From CAYOOT01 sp964405665 (GTDB taxonomy: Bacteria; Bdellovibrionota_C; UBA2361; SZUA-149; CAZDWZ01), in contig CAYOOT010000054.1 in the NCBI GenBank assembly GCA_964405665.1, positions 1 to 19,036 of the forward strand: a stretch of 19,036 nt of DNA. Reading direction: 5' to 3'. Both the position numbers and the translations under genes were made by a program. Within the stretch, counting starts at the first letter, position 1. Every line of letters starts with the position of its first letter. Of the stretch, positions 8,151-17,200 are shown piece after piece. The notes beneath the pieces were generated by a model. That model had not been told where the DNA came from and ran no database searches. It worked only from the letters and a program-made list of their open reading frames with translations.

Positions 8151-9163
8151 AGTCTGACAAAAAAGCCCTTTTAAATATTGTGCAAAAATTCGATGGCACA
8201 GCGATTACTGTAATTGGCGATATCATGTTGGATCATTACATTTGGGGAACTGTCGGAAGAATTTCTCCGGAAGCTCCGGTAGTTGTGGTTAATGTCAAAA
8301 AAGAAGATTGGCGTTTGGGGGGTGCCGGCAACGTGGCAAAGAATCTTTTGGGATTAGGGGCAAAGGTATCAATTTCCGGAGTCCTGGGAGATGACGATTC
8401 GGGGAAAAAAACTCTAGAACTTTTTGCCATTGAAAATGCCAACATTGAAGGAATTATCATTAATCCCTTCCGGCAAAGTATCGTAAAATCAAGAGTCATC
8501 GCCCATTCTCAACAAGTGGTAAGAATAGATCGCGAAGAAGTAAAATTTATTTCAGAAGATGAAGTTAAAAGTATTGCCAAAACTAGCAATGGTTTTCTGA
8601 GCAAGACTCAAGGAGTAATTGTCTCAGACTACGGTAAGGGGACAATTTGTCCTGAATTACTAAATAGCTTAGCTCCCTCCTTTAAAAGTTTGATTGAAAA
8701 AAATGTTCCGATTGTGGTTGATCCTAAATCTCCTAATTATCCTCTTTATAAAAATGTAACTGTAATCAAGCCTAATAGAAGCGAAGCCAGTGAAGCTAGT
8801 GGTGTTCCGATAGTTGATCGCCAATCTGCTGCCCAGGCTGCAAGAATTTTACTGGACAAATGGCAATGCAAAATGGTGCTGATTACTCTAGGGGAAATGG
8901 GAATGGTCATTGTTAATTCACTGGATCCCAGTAAACCTTTTATTGAAGTTGATACCGCTGCTAAAAATGTTTATGATGTATCAGGTGCCGGTGATACAGT
9001 TTCAGCAGTTTTTACTCTTTCACTTGCAGTGGGTGCAAAAGCCGAAGAAGCTGCGCAAATTGCCAATTTTGCTGCCGGTGTTGTAGTTTCTGAATTAGGT
9101 ACCGTGGCCATTGATAAAAATAAATTAATTGCCAGCATTAAGGAAAATGACAGTAGTCATTAG
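8147..9163 (+). CDS. hldA: PfkB-family heptose 7-phosphate kinase (HldA / RfaE domain I)
   Basis: A 338-residue ribokinase-fold kinase matching the N-terminal domain of HldE, which phosphorylates D-glycero-beta-D-manno-heptose 7-phosphate to the 1,7-bisphosphate. Family signs are GDIMLDHYIWG at 24-34, GRISPEAPV at 37-45, GGAGNVAKN at 58-66, SDYGKG at 160-165, IKPNRSEA at 207-214 and the PfkB signature DVSGAGDTVSA at 277-287, where Asp283 is the catalytic base. The protein ends at the kinase domain: the cytidylyltransferase-like second half of HldE is absent. It overlaps hddC by four bases and precedes gmhA by ten. Its presence beside an HddA-type kinase is unusual, because the two enzymes serve the beta (ADP) and alpha (GDP) branches. 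A different phosphosugar substrate remains possible. Confidence 0.85.
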   Translation: MKSDKKALLNIVQKFDGTAITVIGDIMLDHYIWGTVGRISPEAPVVVVNVKKEDWRLGGAGNVAKNLLGLGAKVSISGVLGDDDSGKKTLELFAIENANIEGIIINPFRQSIVKSRVIAHSQQVVRIDREEVKFISEDEVKSIAKTSNGFLSKTQGVIVSDYGKGTICPELLNSLAPSFKSLIEKNVPIVVDPKSPNYPLYKNVTVIKPNRSEASEASGVPIVDRQSAAQAARILLDKWQCKMVLITLGEMGMVIVNSLDPSKPFIEVDTAAKNVYDVSGAGDTVSAVFTLSLAVGAKAEEAAQIANFAAGVVVSELGTVAIDKNKLIASIKENDSSH

Positions 9164-9165
9164 GA
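9162..9165 (+). promoter_or_regulatory. Ribosome binding site of gmhA
   Basis: AGGA lies eight bases before the ATG at 9174 and overlaps the TAG stop (9161-9163) of the kinase gene upstream. It is one of few clear Shine-Dalgarno matches in the window and fixes the gmhA start. Confidence 0.6.
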
Positions 9166-9173
9166 ATAATTGA

Positions 9174-9770
9174 ATGAATAAAAAAGTTTCCAATAAAGAA
9201 AATTGCATCAAAGAAACTTTAGAAGAAAGTTGTCGTGTTAAATCTGAAGTTATTACTCATTGCACCAATGATATTATTAGAGCTGCCGATCTGATCACTG
9301 CTTCCTATAAAAAAGGCGGGAAATTATTAATTTGCGGTAATGGCGGAAGTGCCGCGGATGCCCAGCATTTGGCATGTGAATTTGTCAGCAGATTGAGCAA
9401 AGATTTCCAACGCCCCGCTCTTGGTGCAATTGCTTTAACTACGGACACCTCATTTCTTACAGCTTTTCCTAACGATATTAATTTTGATGATATCTTTTTG
9501 CGTCAAGTCCAGGCACTTTGGAAACCGACTGATATTTTGTTTGGTATCAGCACCAGTGGCAACTCTGAAAATGTGATTAGGGCGATCAACGAAGCAAAAA
9601 GACTGGGTCTGCACACTATCGGCCTTGCCGGTCAATCTGGCAAAATGAAAGAACTCTGTGATATTTGCATCAGTGTTCCCAGCAACCAAAACCAACGCAT
9701 TCAAGAATCCCATATCGCTATCTATCATTTGATTTGTTATTTGGTGGAAAGGGATTTGTTTGGGGAGTGA
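9174..9770 (+). CDS. gmhA: GmhA sedoheptulose 7-phosphate isomerase
   Basis: A 198-residue SIS-domain isomerase that converts D-sedoheptulose 7-phosphate to D-glycero-D-manno-heptose 7-phosphate, the first step of both heptose routes. The family signature CGNGGSAADAQH is at 54-65, LTTDTS at 88-93 and STSGNS at 126-131. The expected zinc ligands are present as H65, E69, Q177 and H185, with the last pair at the usual spacing of eight. The protein is full length and should be a soluble cytoplasmic homotetramer, as known for the family. It is the last gene of the operon; 318 bases with inverted repeats separate it from the convergent HddA-type kinase gene. Confidence 0.95.
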   Translation: MNKKVSNKENCIKETLEESCRVKSEVITHCTNDIIRAADLITASYKKGGKLLICGNGGSAADAQHLACEFVSRLSKDFQRPALGAIALTTDTSFLTAFPNDINFDDIFLRQVQALWKPTDILFGISTSGNSENVIRAINEAKRLGLHTIGLAGQSGKMKELCDICISVPSNQNQRIQESHIAIYHLICYLVERDLFGE

Positions 9771-9805
9771 GAAAATAAACTACTGGAGCGCGAAGTTCTC
9801 GTTGA

Positions 9806-9941
9806 ACCGCGGACGTCCTCGTCCGCAACCTGGATTGTTTTTCAGACAGAAGTCTCAAAGTTAACCATTAAAAAATTATTTTTAGACTTTGGAAATTCCT
9901 ACCTTGCTACATTCCAGGTTGCGGACGAGGACGTCCGCGGT
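9806..9941. repeat. 29-bp perfect inverted repeat, REP-like pair A
   Basis: Arms 9806-9834 and 9913-9941 are exact reverse complements over 29 bases, separated by 78 bases. Each arm also holds its own hairpin: GCGGACG, four bases, CGTCCGC. The arms are about 70% GC in an AT-rich setting. Two small palindromes in opposite orientation resemble a REP/BIME unit. The pair lies between the convergent gmhA and hddA genes and codes for nothing I can see. A nine-base piece, TGGAGCGCG at 9784-9792, recurs at the start of pair B. Confidence 0.85.
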
Positions 9942-9992
9942 CCAAACGTATTTTATTTAATTAAACAATTTAAATGCAAGCAAAGAGCAAAT

Positions 9993-10082
9993 GGAGCGCG
10001 GACTTTAGTCCGCTTAATACCGAATATTTTAGTTATGGTAAAAATAAGAGCTTGGTTACAAGCGGACTAAAGTCCGCGCTCC
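9993..10082. repeat. 23-bp perfect inverted repeat, REP-like pair B
   Basis: Arms 9993-10015 and 10060-10082 are exact reverse complements over 23 bases, with 44 bases between them. Each arm contains a smaller palindrome, GCGGACT-TT-AGTCCGC in the left arm. The sequence differs from pair A but shares the GCGGAC/GTCCGC core and the same design. The right arm ends seven bases from the hddA stop. No T-run follows the stem on either strand, so a classical intrinsic terminator is unlikely, although the structure may still protect or end the convergent transcripts. The bases between the pairs (9942-9992) are AT-rich and hold nothing recognisable. Confidence 0.85.
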
Positions 10083-10088
10083 GAACGC

Positions 10089-11081
10089 TTACAAAATTAT
10101 CTCCGCCCCCGGAGCATTCAACCGAATACTAATTTCCTGATCCTGCTCGAAAGCAGATCTAATTTTGTTGTGCCTTTCCGGTGGAGCAAACAACAAAAGA
10201 AATCCCCCACCCCCTGCTCCTAAAAGTTTACCGCCAATCGCTCCAAAATCTCTAGCTCGTTGATACATTTTATTAATCTGCTCATTGGAGACATCAGTTG
10301 CCAGGGACATTTTTGCCAGCCAAGCTTCGTGCAACAGTTCCCCAAAGGGCGTCAGAGATCCTGCTCCATTTAAAATATTCCAACCTTGATCCACCATCTT
10401 TCTCATTTTGTGAAGAGTATTGATATTGCTGTCCATTCTTTTTAATTGAGAAGCTACAGCATCGCTTGCTCTTCTGGTAATGGTTGTAAAGAATAATAAG
10501 AGATGAGATTGTAACTCTTCCATACGTACGGGAGAAATTGGAACTTTTTGCACATTGATTGAATCTTCGCTGATAAATTCGATCAAATTAAAACCACCCA
10601 CAGCAGCAGTAGTTTGATCTTGGCAACCGACATTTTCTTTTAAAATGTTGCGCTCAATGTGAATTGCTTCATACGCAAGCTGAGTTCCGCTTACTACTTG
10701 TCCTTTGAATTTATGGAGTGCCTGCAGCAAACCTACTGTAAAAGTAGAGCTCGATCCCAGTCCGCTAAAGGATGGTAAATCTGCAACGTTATGCAGCTCC
10801 ACATCCTTATCAATTCCACAAAATTTAAGGCAGGCTCGATAAACTCCGTGTTGAATTTCATCTAAATTTTTTACTTGCTCCACTTGCCGGTAAGAAATTC
10901 TGATCTTGTGATCAAAGAGTTTACTTAAAAAAGTATTTGCCGTAACATAAGAAAACTTATCAATGGCAGTCGCTAGTACCGCACCACCACCATGTTTTAA
11001 GAAATATTCGGGATAGTCCGTGCCTCCTCCAAAAAAACTTACTCTTAAGGGAGCACGGGTCATTGTCAGTTGTTTTAACAT
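10089..11081 (-). CDS. hddA: HddA-like D-glycero-alpha-D-manno-heptose 7-phosphate kinase
   Basis: A GHMP-family sugar kinase that would make heptose 1,7-bisphosphate in the alpha form, the step before GDP-heptose. With the ATG at 11081 it is 330 residues long. Motifs are GGGTDYPE at 18-25, the ATP loop GLGSSSTF at 107-114, CQDQ at 153-156 and the C-terminal GGKLLGAGGGGFL at 283-295. The frame stays open to a TTG at 11117, but a likely promoter places the transcript start near 11118. The TTG would then be almost leaderless, and the added residues do not fit the family. ATG 11063 (MTRAPLR) is an equally good alternative, since homologues begin just before this motif. The gene runs against the heptose operon and has its own promoter region shared with the giant gene. 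Family assignment is firm; related GHMP heptose or fucose kinases are the alternative. Confidence 0.88.
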   Translation of the reverse strand: MLKQLTMTRAPLRVSFFGGGTDYPEYFLKHGGGAVLATAIDKFSYVTANTFLSKLFDHKIRISYRQVEQVKNLDEIQHGVYRACLKFCGIDKDVELHNVADLPSFSGLGSSSTFTVGLLQALHKFKGQVVSGTQLAYEAIHIERNILKENVGCQDQTTAAVGGFNLIEFISEDSINVQKVPISPVRMEELQSHLLLFFTTITRRASDAVASQLKRMDSNINTLHKMRKMVDQGWNILNGAGSLTPFGELLHEAWLAKMSLATDVSNEQINKMYQRARDFGAIGGKLLGAGGGGFLLLFAPPERHNKIRSAFEQDQEISIRLNAPGAEIIL

Positions 11082-11124
11082 AATTACATCTAAAATGTTT
11101 GCTATTTGGCCTTGCAAAATATTA

Positions 11125-11153
11125 AAAATAGAATAAATTCAATATGTTGTCAA
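11125..11153 (-). promoter_or_regulatory. Sigma70-like promoter for hddA
   Basis: On the minus strand a perfect -35 TTGACA (11153-11148) is followed, 17 bases on, by TATTTT (11130-11125), four of six matches to the -10 consensus. Transcription would start near 11118, giving a leader of about 37 bases to the ATG at 11081. Confidence 0.5.
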
Positions 11154-11175
11154 TGAATTTAAGGCTCTGCTTATT

Positions 11176-11204
11176 TTGACAAATTTACTCAAATAACGTA
11201 TTCT
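11176..11204 (+). promoter_or_regulatory. Sigma70-like promoter for the giant RAP-domain gene
   Basis: A perfect -35 TTGACA (11176-11181) is followed by a 17-base spacer and TATTCT (11199-11204), four of six matches to the -10 consensus. The start would be near 11211, leaving a leader of about 30 bases to the ATG at 11242. It stands back to back with the hddA promoter, with 22 bases between the two -35 boxes. Confidence 0.55.
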
Positions 11205-11241
11205 ACAGATTTTAAATCATGTTTCTTCGCTGAGTCAATTG

Positions 11242-14200
11242 ATGTGCGCTTTAAACTTAAAAGTATCTAATAACATTGGAAATGATCGCTCCTCTCCTTC
11301 TGCTCCAACAAGTTCTGAGCAAAGCAAGTACACATCTTTACTGGAACAAGAAGTTCAAAAATTTTTAACTGAAAAAAAATTATCCTTAAACGATCTAAAG
11401 CTTCCCGAGAATCAGGCCAGACGCGCAGAATTAATGGAGAAACTAAAAGAATTTCAAGAGAACATTCGTGAAAGACAATTGCAAGAGCAGAAAGAAGCAA
11501 AATGGTATCATCGCGCCTGGCATATTTGTCTTGGCGGTTTAAGTTATGTTCCAAAATTTGCTGAAATAATAATTGATTTGGTCGGAGGCACTATTGCTGA
11601 AGCTATAGGATTTTCTAGAGGTCTAGCCAGTTCCAGGAACCCGCTAGAAACTGCCAATGCGGCCGGAGAAAAATGGATCTCTGCAACAAGAGAATTTTTT
11701 AATAAAGATCTGCCGCAAATCATTAACAGTGCAGGAAAATTTTGCGGTTATAAATTTAACGTAAAGGGCCTATCCATTTTTGGAGACGATCAGCAATTTG
11801 CCAATATGGGAGATTTTTCCCTGGCGATGGCGCTTCATCCTTTTAGTCCGATCGGAAATGCAATCATCGAACCGGGTTTTGAGTTAATTGATCTTGCCTA
11901 CGATGAGGCTGTTCGGGGAGTTATCTATTTAACTAGCGGCGAAGAACTATCTCACCAAGATTTAAAACAGCTCCAAGAAACAGATCCCTATTTTAAATGG
12001 GGGAAAAGATTTCTTTGTTTGGGGGAAGGATCTGCGGCCCTGGCAATTCTCCTGGCAAGCGGAGGTGGAACAACAATGACTTCCTCGCAAAGAGGAACTG
12101 CTGCTTTAAAAGCCCTGGGAATTTCTCTGAGCATGTCCACCGTCACCTCAGTAGCACAAGAATTAATCGATGTTAAGGAAACTAATTATGAAAGATTTTG
12201 GGATAATCTTTTCTCCGGTGGAATGAGAAGTTTATTTTTCATGGGAGGCATGTCCCTTGCCAGCAGCGGTTTTGTTCGGGCACGTTTTGGAAAACTGCCT
12301 CAGACTTCAAACGAACTTGCTTATCAGAAAATTATTAAACCGGATGAACTGAAGCATTTACAAAAAGTTTTAAAACAAGCCAAAACTTTAACTGCCGCAG
12401 TTGATTTTTCTGATAGCCAAAAAGATTTAGCCGATTCCATAAAAGTTCTGGATCAAATATCTTTTGATAATAACGAACAAGTAACTGGCGCCTTCATGCA
12501 GATTGCCGTATCTTGCTGGGATGCAGCAGATTATGAACAGGCAACAAAAAAATCCACATCGTCCGATACAAACCAAAATTATCCGCAGCTTCCAACACTC
12601 AGCGGCAAAAAAATCAATTTAGAAATTAACGGCCTCATGGTCAATGGTGAATTTTCTGAAGATGAAAGTATTTTTTATGTTGATAATCAGGAACAGGTAA
12701 TTGAAATTTTTCTTGCTGCCCAAATAGATAATCGAGAATTAAGTTACAATGATGCTCAGAATGTAGTTGCTTACTTCGATCCTCGTTCCAATTTAATTAT
12801 TACTCCCAAAGGAACGGATCTAATAACAAATTCCTACCTGGAGCATGAAAAAGCACACCGCCATGGCGCTTCCGAAGTAGAAGCCTATTTAGCTCAAGCA
12901 AATTATCTTCATCAACACAATCATCAAATGATTTTTAGCGAGCAAGGGCTTTTTGTCAAATATGCTCCCTATGCCAAACTTCCTTTAAGAAGCGATATCG
13001 AAAAATATGTCGCACATAATTATCAAGGGAGATCACTTCTTGCTGCAGCAAAACAAATACCTCCCGCTTCTAAAATTGAAGAGTATCAAAGAACTATCAA
13101 ATCCTGGTTCGATCAAGAATTACAGGGATTAGCAGAATTTACAAAAATTCCTGTTCAGAGTCTGGCCTTAAAAAAGAGTTCTCAGACAGAGTATTTTCCA
13201 ATTTTATGTATGCTTTGTGCTGAGTCTTTAGGAATAGATTTGCAACAAATTAAACCCTTCGTGGTTGCTTTAGAATTAATCTCTCGCTCCGAACAAAGTT
13301 TTACAGCAGCAAATTCTTCCGGAACTCCTGTAATTAATGCTGATTTCTTTGCTTTTGCCGCTTTTAGAAATATTGCTGCAACAGATTCTAATATCTTAGT
13401 AAGTAATTGGACCAAGCTTTTGGCCGATGCTTGTCTTAAAAGAGCTGCTGCCGGAATTAAGAAAAAGAGTTCAACGACCTCATCTCAATCAGCTACTGAA
13501 GATTTGTTTGAAATCAACCAAAATTTTGATGTCAGTCTAATGGAATGTGCCTTGCTTGCTCCTCTTGCTTTTTTGGAACCTAGTAGAAGAAGTCTTTTAG
13601 AACCAACATTGAAAGCAACAGCAGGTTATTTAGGACAGGCAAAATCCATTATTGGCGATCTTTTAAATAACAAAAAAGCCCCAGCTAATTATACTAGTGT
13701 TTTTAATCAAGAAAAGGCGGTTGCCGATGCTGCCTTAAATCTTGGGCTTGCCAGAAGACAAATTGAAATTCTTCCGGAACAATCTTTACTTTTGCAATTT
13801 GTAAAAATGCTGCAAACGGAATTTGAAAGAATAACTTTTACTAGACAACAAATTGTTCTTCCTCAAGCAAAAGTTAAACCCTTGCTGATAGATGAAACAA
13901 GGGTTTTGAAGAGAATCCAAGAGATCTCTCGAATAACTTTTTTAGACAATCGTTTTTTGGAGTTGATCAATTTATGGGGAGAAGAACAAACTAGTATCCA
14001 AAATTCGCCCTTTCTTTTAGCTTGTTATGTATCCAATTTAGATTCGATTGCTAATCGCGAACGAATGAATTTATTTCATTCTGAACATAAAGTAGTCCAC
14101 AATCAGTTAATACAAAGTGTAAGGGGGAAAATAAGTCTTTTTTCCGAAACAGAAATATTACAAATTATAAGTGGTTTTGGAATTTTCGATGATTCTTATG

Positions 14201-17200
14201 ATCGCACTTTTTTTTTAGAAGTCTTAGCAAGATTAAAAGACGCAGTAGGTATAGCTAACTCGACGCAATTGGGACAAATTGCTTCAGTGCTTTTATATTA
14301 TAATTATTATGATCAACAGATCGCCGATCAATTAATCGAAAAATTTTTGAAGGATCCGAACTTTAGAGCAAAAGATTTATCAAAAATTACAGCTTTTGCA
14401 GCTCATTTTCAACATCAAAGCGAACTTTTATTGAATGCTTCTGAAAATATTTGTAAAGATCTAATAACAAAGTTTAAAAGTAACAGAAAAGAAGAACTCC
14501 TTAGAATCGCACTGGGCATGCTCCGCTATTTTTCTCTTATTGGTAAAATTGAATTAGCAAAAAATATTTTAGATCAACTTAATATCTCTACTGATGATAT
14601 TAATTATGAACATACTCGATTTATTAGCAACTTAGTTGGAGTTTATTGGCTAACTTATGGTCATAAACCAGAATTTATTGATTACCAGCATCCAAAAATC
14701 TTGGAATATTCTTTAAATCATGAAAATTCAACTTTTGAACAAGATGTTTTAATTACTATCAGGGATTTGTTTGATCAAAAAGATGTCATAATCGAAAGCC
14801 AATTCTCTAATTTTCCTTTTGTTGATGATTGTCGAATGAGTTTTACCAATCAACAGCCGGCCACAATTGTTATTGAATGTGACGGCGATTGGGTGCACTA
14901 TATTAATGGAAAAATAGATCAAGGACTACTTGGTTCCTCATTGCAAAAAGATTTAATTTACACAAGAGAAGGAACGATCGTTGTGAGAATTCCTTATAGC
15001 CAATGGCAAAAATGCAAGAACAAAAAAGCCAAAAAAACATATTTAATGTCTCAAATTGCCGGCAAGATTGCTCCGGTTAGTGTAAAAATCTCTGAATTAA
15101 AAACTGAGGGAATCGGCGAGGAATCGGCAACTACTATCCCTCTGTCACTAGTTAATCCTGCTGAATTAACAGGACAGGCCGTCGTTAAATATAGCTCTTC
15201 CTCGGCTACTCCGGCACCAATAGTTAATAAAACAATAATTGGACAAGAAATAGTTCCTCCAAAACCCCAAGATACAAATCGAAAACTTTTAGGAGTTAAT
15301 ACTGAAAGAATTAAAAATATTNNNNNNNNNNNNNNNNNNNNNNNNNNNNNNNNNNNNNNNNNNNNNNNNNNNNNNNNNNNNNNNNNNNNNNNNNNNNNNN
15401 NNNNNNNNNNNNNNNNNNNNNTGATTGAAGAAATCCTAACTTCTTCTCGGCAAAAACAAGAGAAGCCGGCAGCCGGGAATGAATTAACTGAAACAGCTGA
15501 AGACTCAGTTGAAGACGAAGGAACATTAATCAGTGAAGAAGAGCTAAAAAAACTAACCGATTATGCTCCATTATTTTTACAAACTTCCCCTTTCTTTCAA
15601 GATTTACCAAGCATAATTTCAATGATTCAAGGTAAAAACATCGCGGAACTTAATGCAAAATTACTTGCTCAATCAGAATTAAATAGAATCACTTGCTTAG
15701 GAAATAGGGAGTTTTATGAAGCTTTTATTCAACTAATCAGCAATATCTCTGTCGAACAAACTTTTGCTCAATCACGGGAACTATGTCAAAAATTGTTTGG
15801 TTTGGAGGCCGGGAAGCAATTGGCTGAAACAACTTTTATTTCTTTGATTAATAATCTAGCTCTTTCCTGGTCATACGCAGCGAATACTTTGCTCTTAAAA
15901 TCAATTCCTTTGGGCAAAGCTGAATCCACTGCCGAATTGGAAGAAAATATTAAAAATCCTGATGATTTGAAATTATTGCAGCTTTTAACTAAAAATTATC
16001 CAACAGAAAAATTTCCGGAAGTTTTAAGATTAATGAGATGTTATGAAAATGTATTTTTTATTTCAGGACAATTTAGAGAAGCTTTTAATCTTTCTCTGGT
16101 AATTAATATAGTGCTTGATGATTTATTGAAATTGTATGGCGAATTGCATAATGACGCAAAAACAGAGCATCAAAAACAATTAGCAAAACATTCTTTTCCC
16201 CCTCCAAATAGCCCAGCATTCGATAATATGCCTGGTGAAAAAAAACCTATGGCTCGCCTGCATTCTAAAATTCTTAAAGATTTTGAAGCTAAAATTAAAT
16301 CCATAGGAATTTTAATCACAGAATTATCTTCAATAAAAGCTAATGGCAAAAAAGATCGCAGCAAAATATTAAACTTTCTGGCCTACAAAAAACAACCGGC
16401 ATTAGTCTTGGAATATTATCGACTGGCAAGTATGCAAGGCGAGAATCAATGTGCAGCGATAGTCTACAAACTTCTTTCCGGAAATTTTATTTTTACTGCA
16501 GAGGAATTCCATCTGCTTTACGAAGGAGAACCTGATTCAACCTTAAGAGAAGCAATTACTTTGTTAATGCTTGGTGGTGAAAAAGACAAAGTTCAAGCAA
16601 TAACCTCCCAACTTTATGTTGATTGTACAGTATATTTTGGAGGATGCATTGATACAATAGCTTATATTTTTAAACAGGGAACTGGAGAAGAACTGCAAGC
16701 ACTAATTCTTGATTTTAGAATAAACCATCGTTTAATAGTAGATGCTTATTTATCGCTTGTAAGTGACTATAAAAATAATAAAAATCTCTGTCTGGCCGTA
16801 AGAGCACGCAGAATTTGGGATTCAATAAGAATTGATGACTCTGAAAGTACATATAATTCTAAGCTAGAATACGGTTTTCCTAGTCCTCAACAACGTATTG
16901 CGCCAGCTCTTCAACCGCAACGTATCAATCTTAATGAACCTGATGAAACTATAATAAAAATATTAATTGATCCTTGCTTAGGCATTATTACACCTGCAAC
17001 AACAAACAAAGTTTTTGGTGCTGGCACATTTCATATCCAAAATAGATTCGCAATCAGTACTTCTGCTTTTTTATCGGAAAATCCTGTAATTTTTCAACCA
17101 TCGGAATTTTTAGATAATTTATCCATTTCACCTCATGATGTCAGGATCTCTCGTGCAGAAAGATTGTCTATTATCAATTTGGATCAAATGCCTGATGTCC

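Noticed and set aside
9450..9728. Minus-strand reading frame of 92 codons inside gmhA
   Set aside because: It lies wholly within a firmly assigned gene on the other strand and has no recognisable domain. The same applies to the other short antisense frames in the window, such as 8236-8499 and 13182-13415.
9993..10082. Intrinsic bidirectional terminator
   Set aside because: The stem is strong but the loop is 44 bases and no T-run follows on either strand; the REP-like reading fits better.
9806..10082. CRISPR array
   Set aside because: The repeats are inverted, not direct, there are only two of each kind, and no cas gene is present.
11082..11117. N-terminal extension of hddA from TTG 11117
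   Set aside because: It would leave almost no leader after the likely promoter and adds residues ahead of the usual family start.
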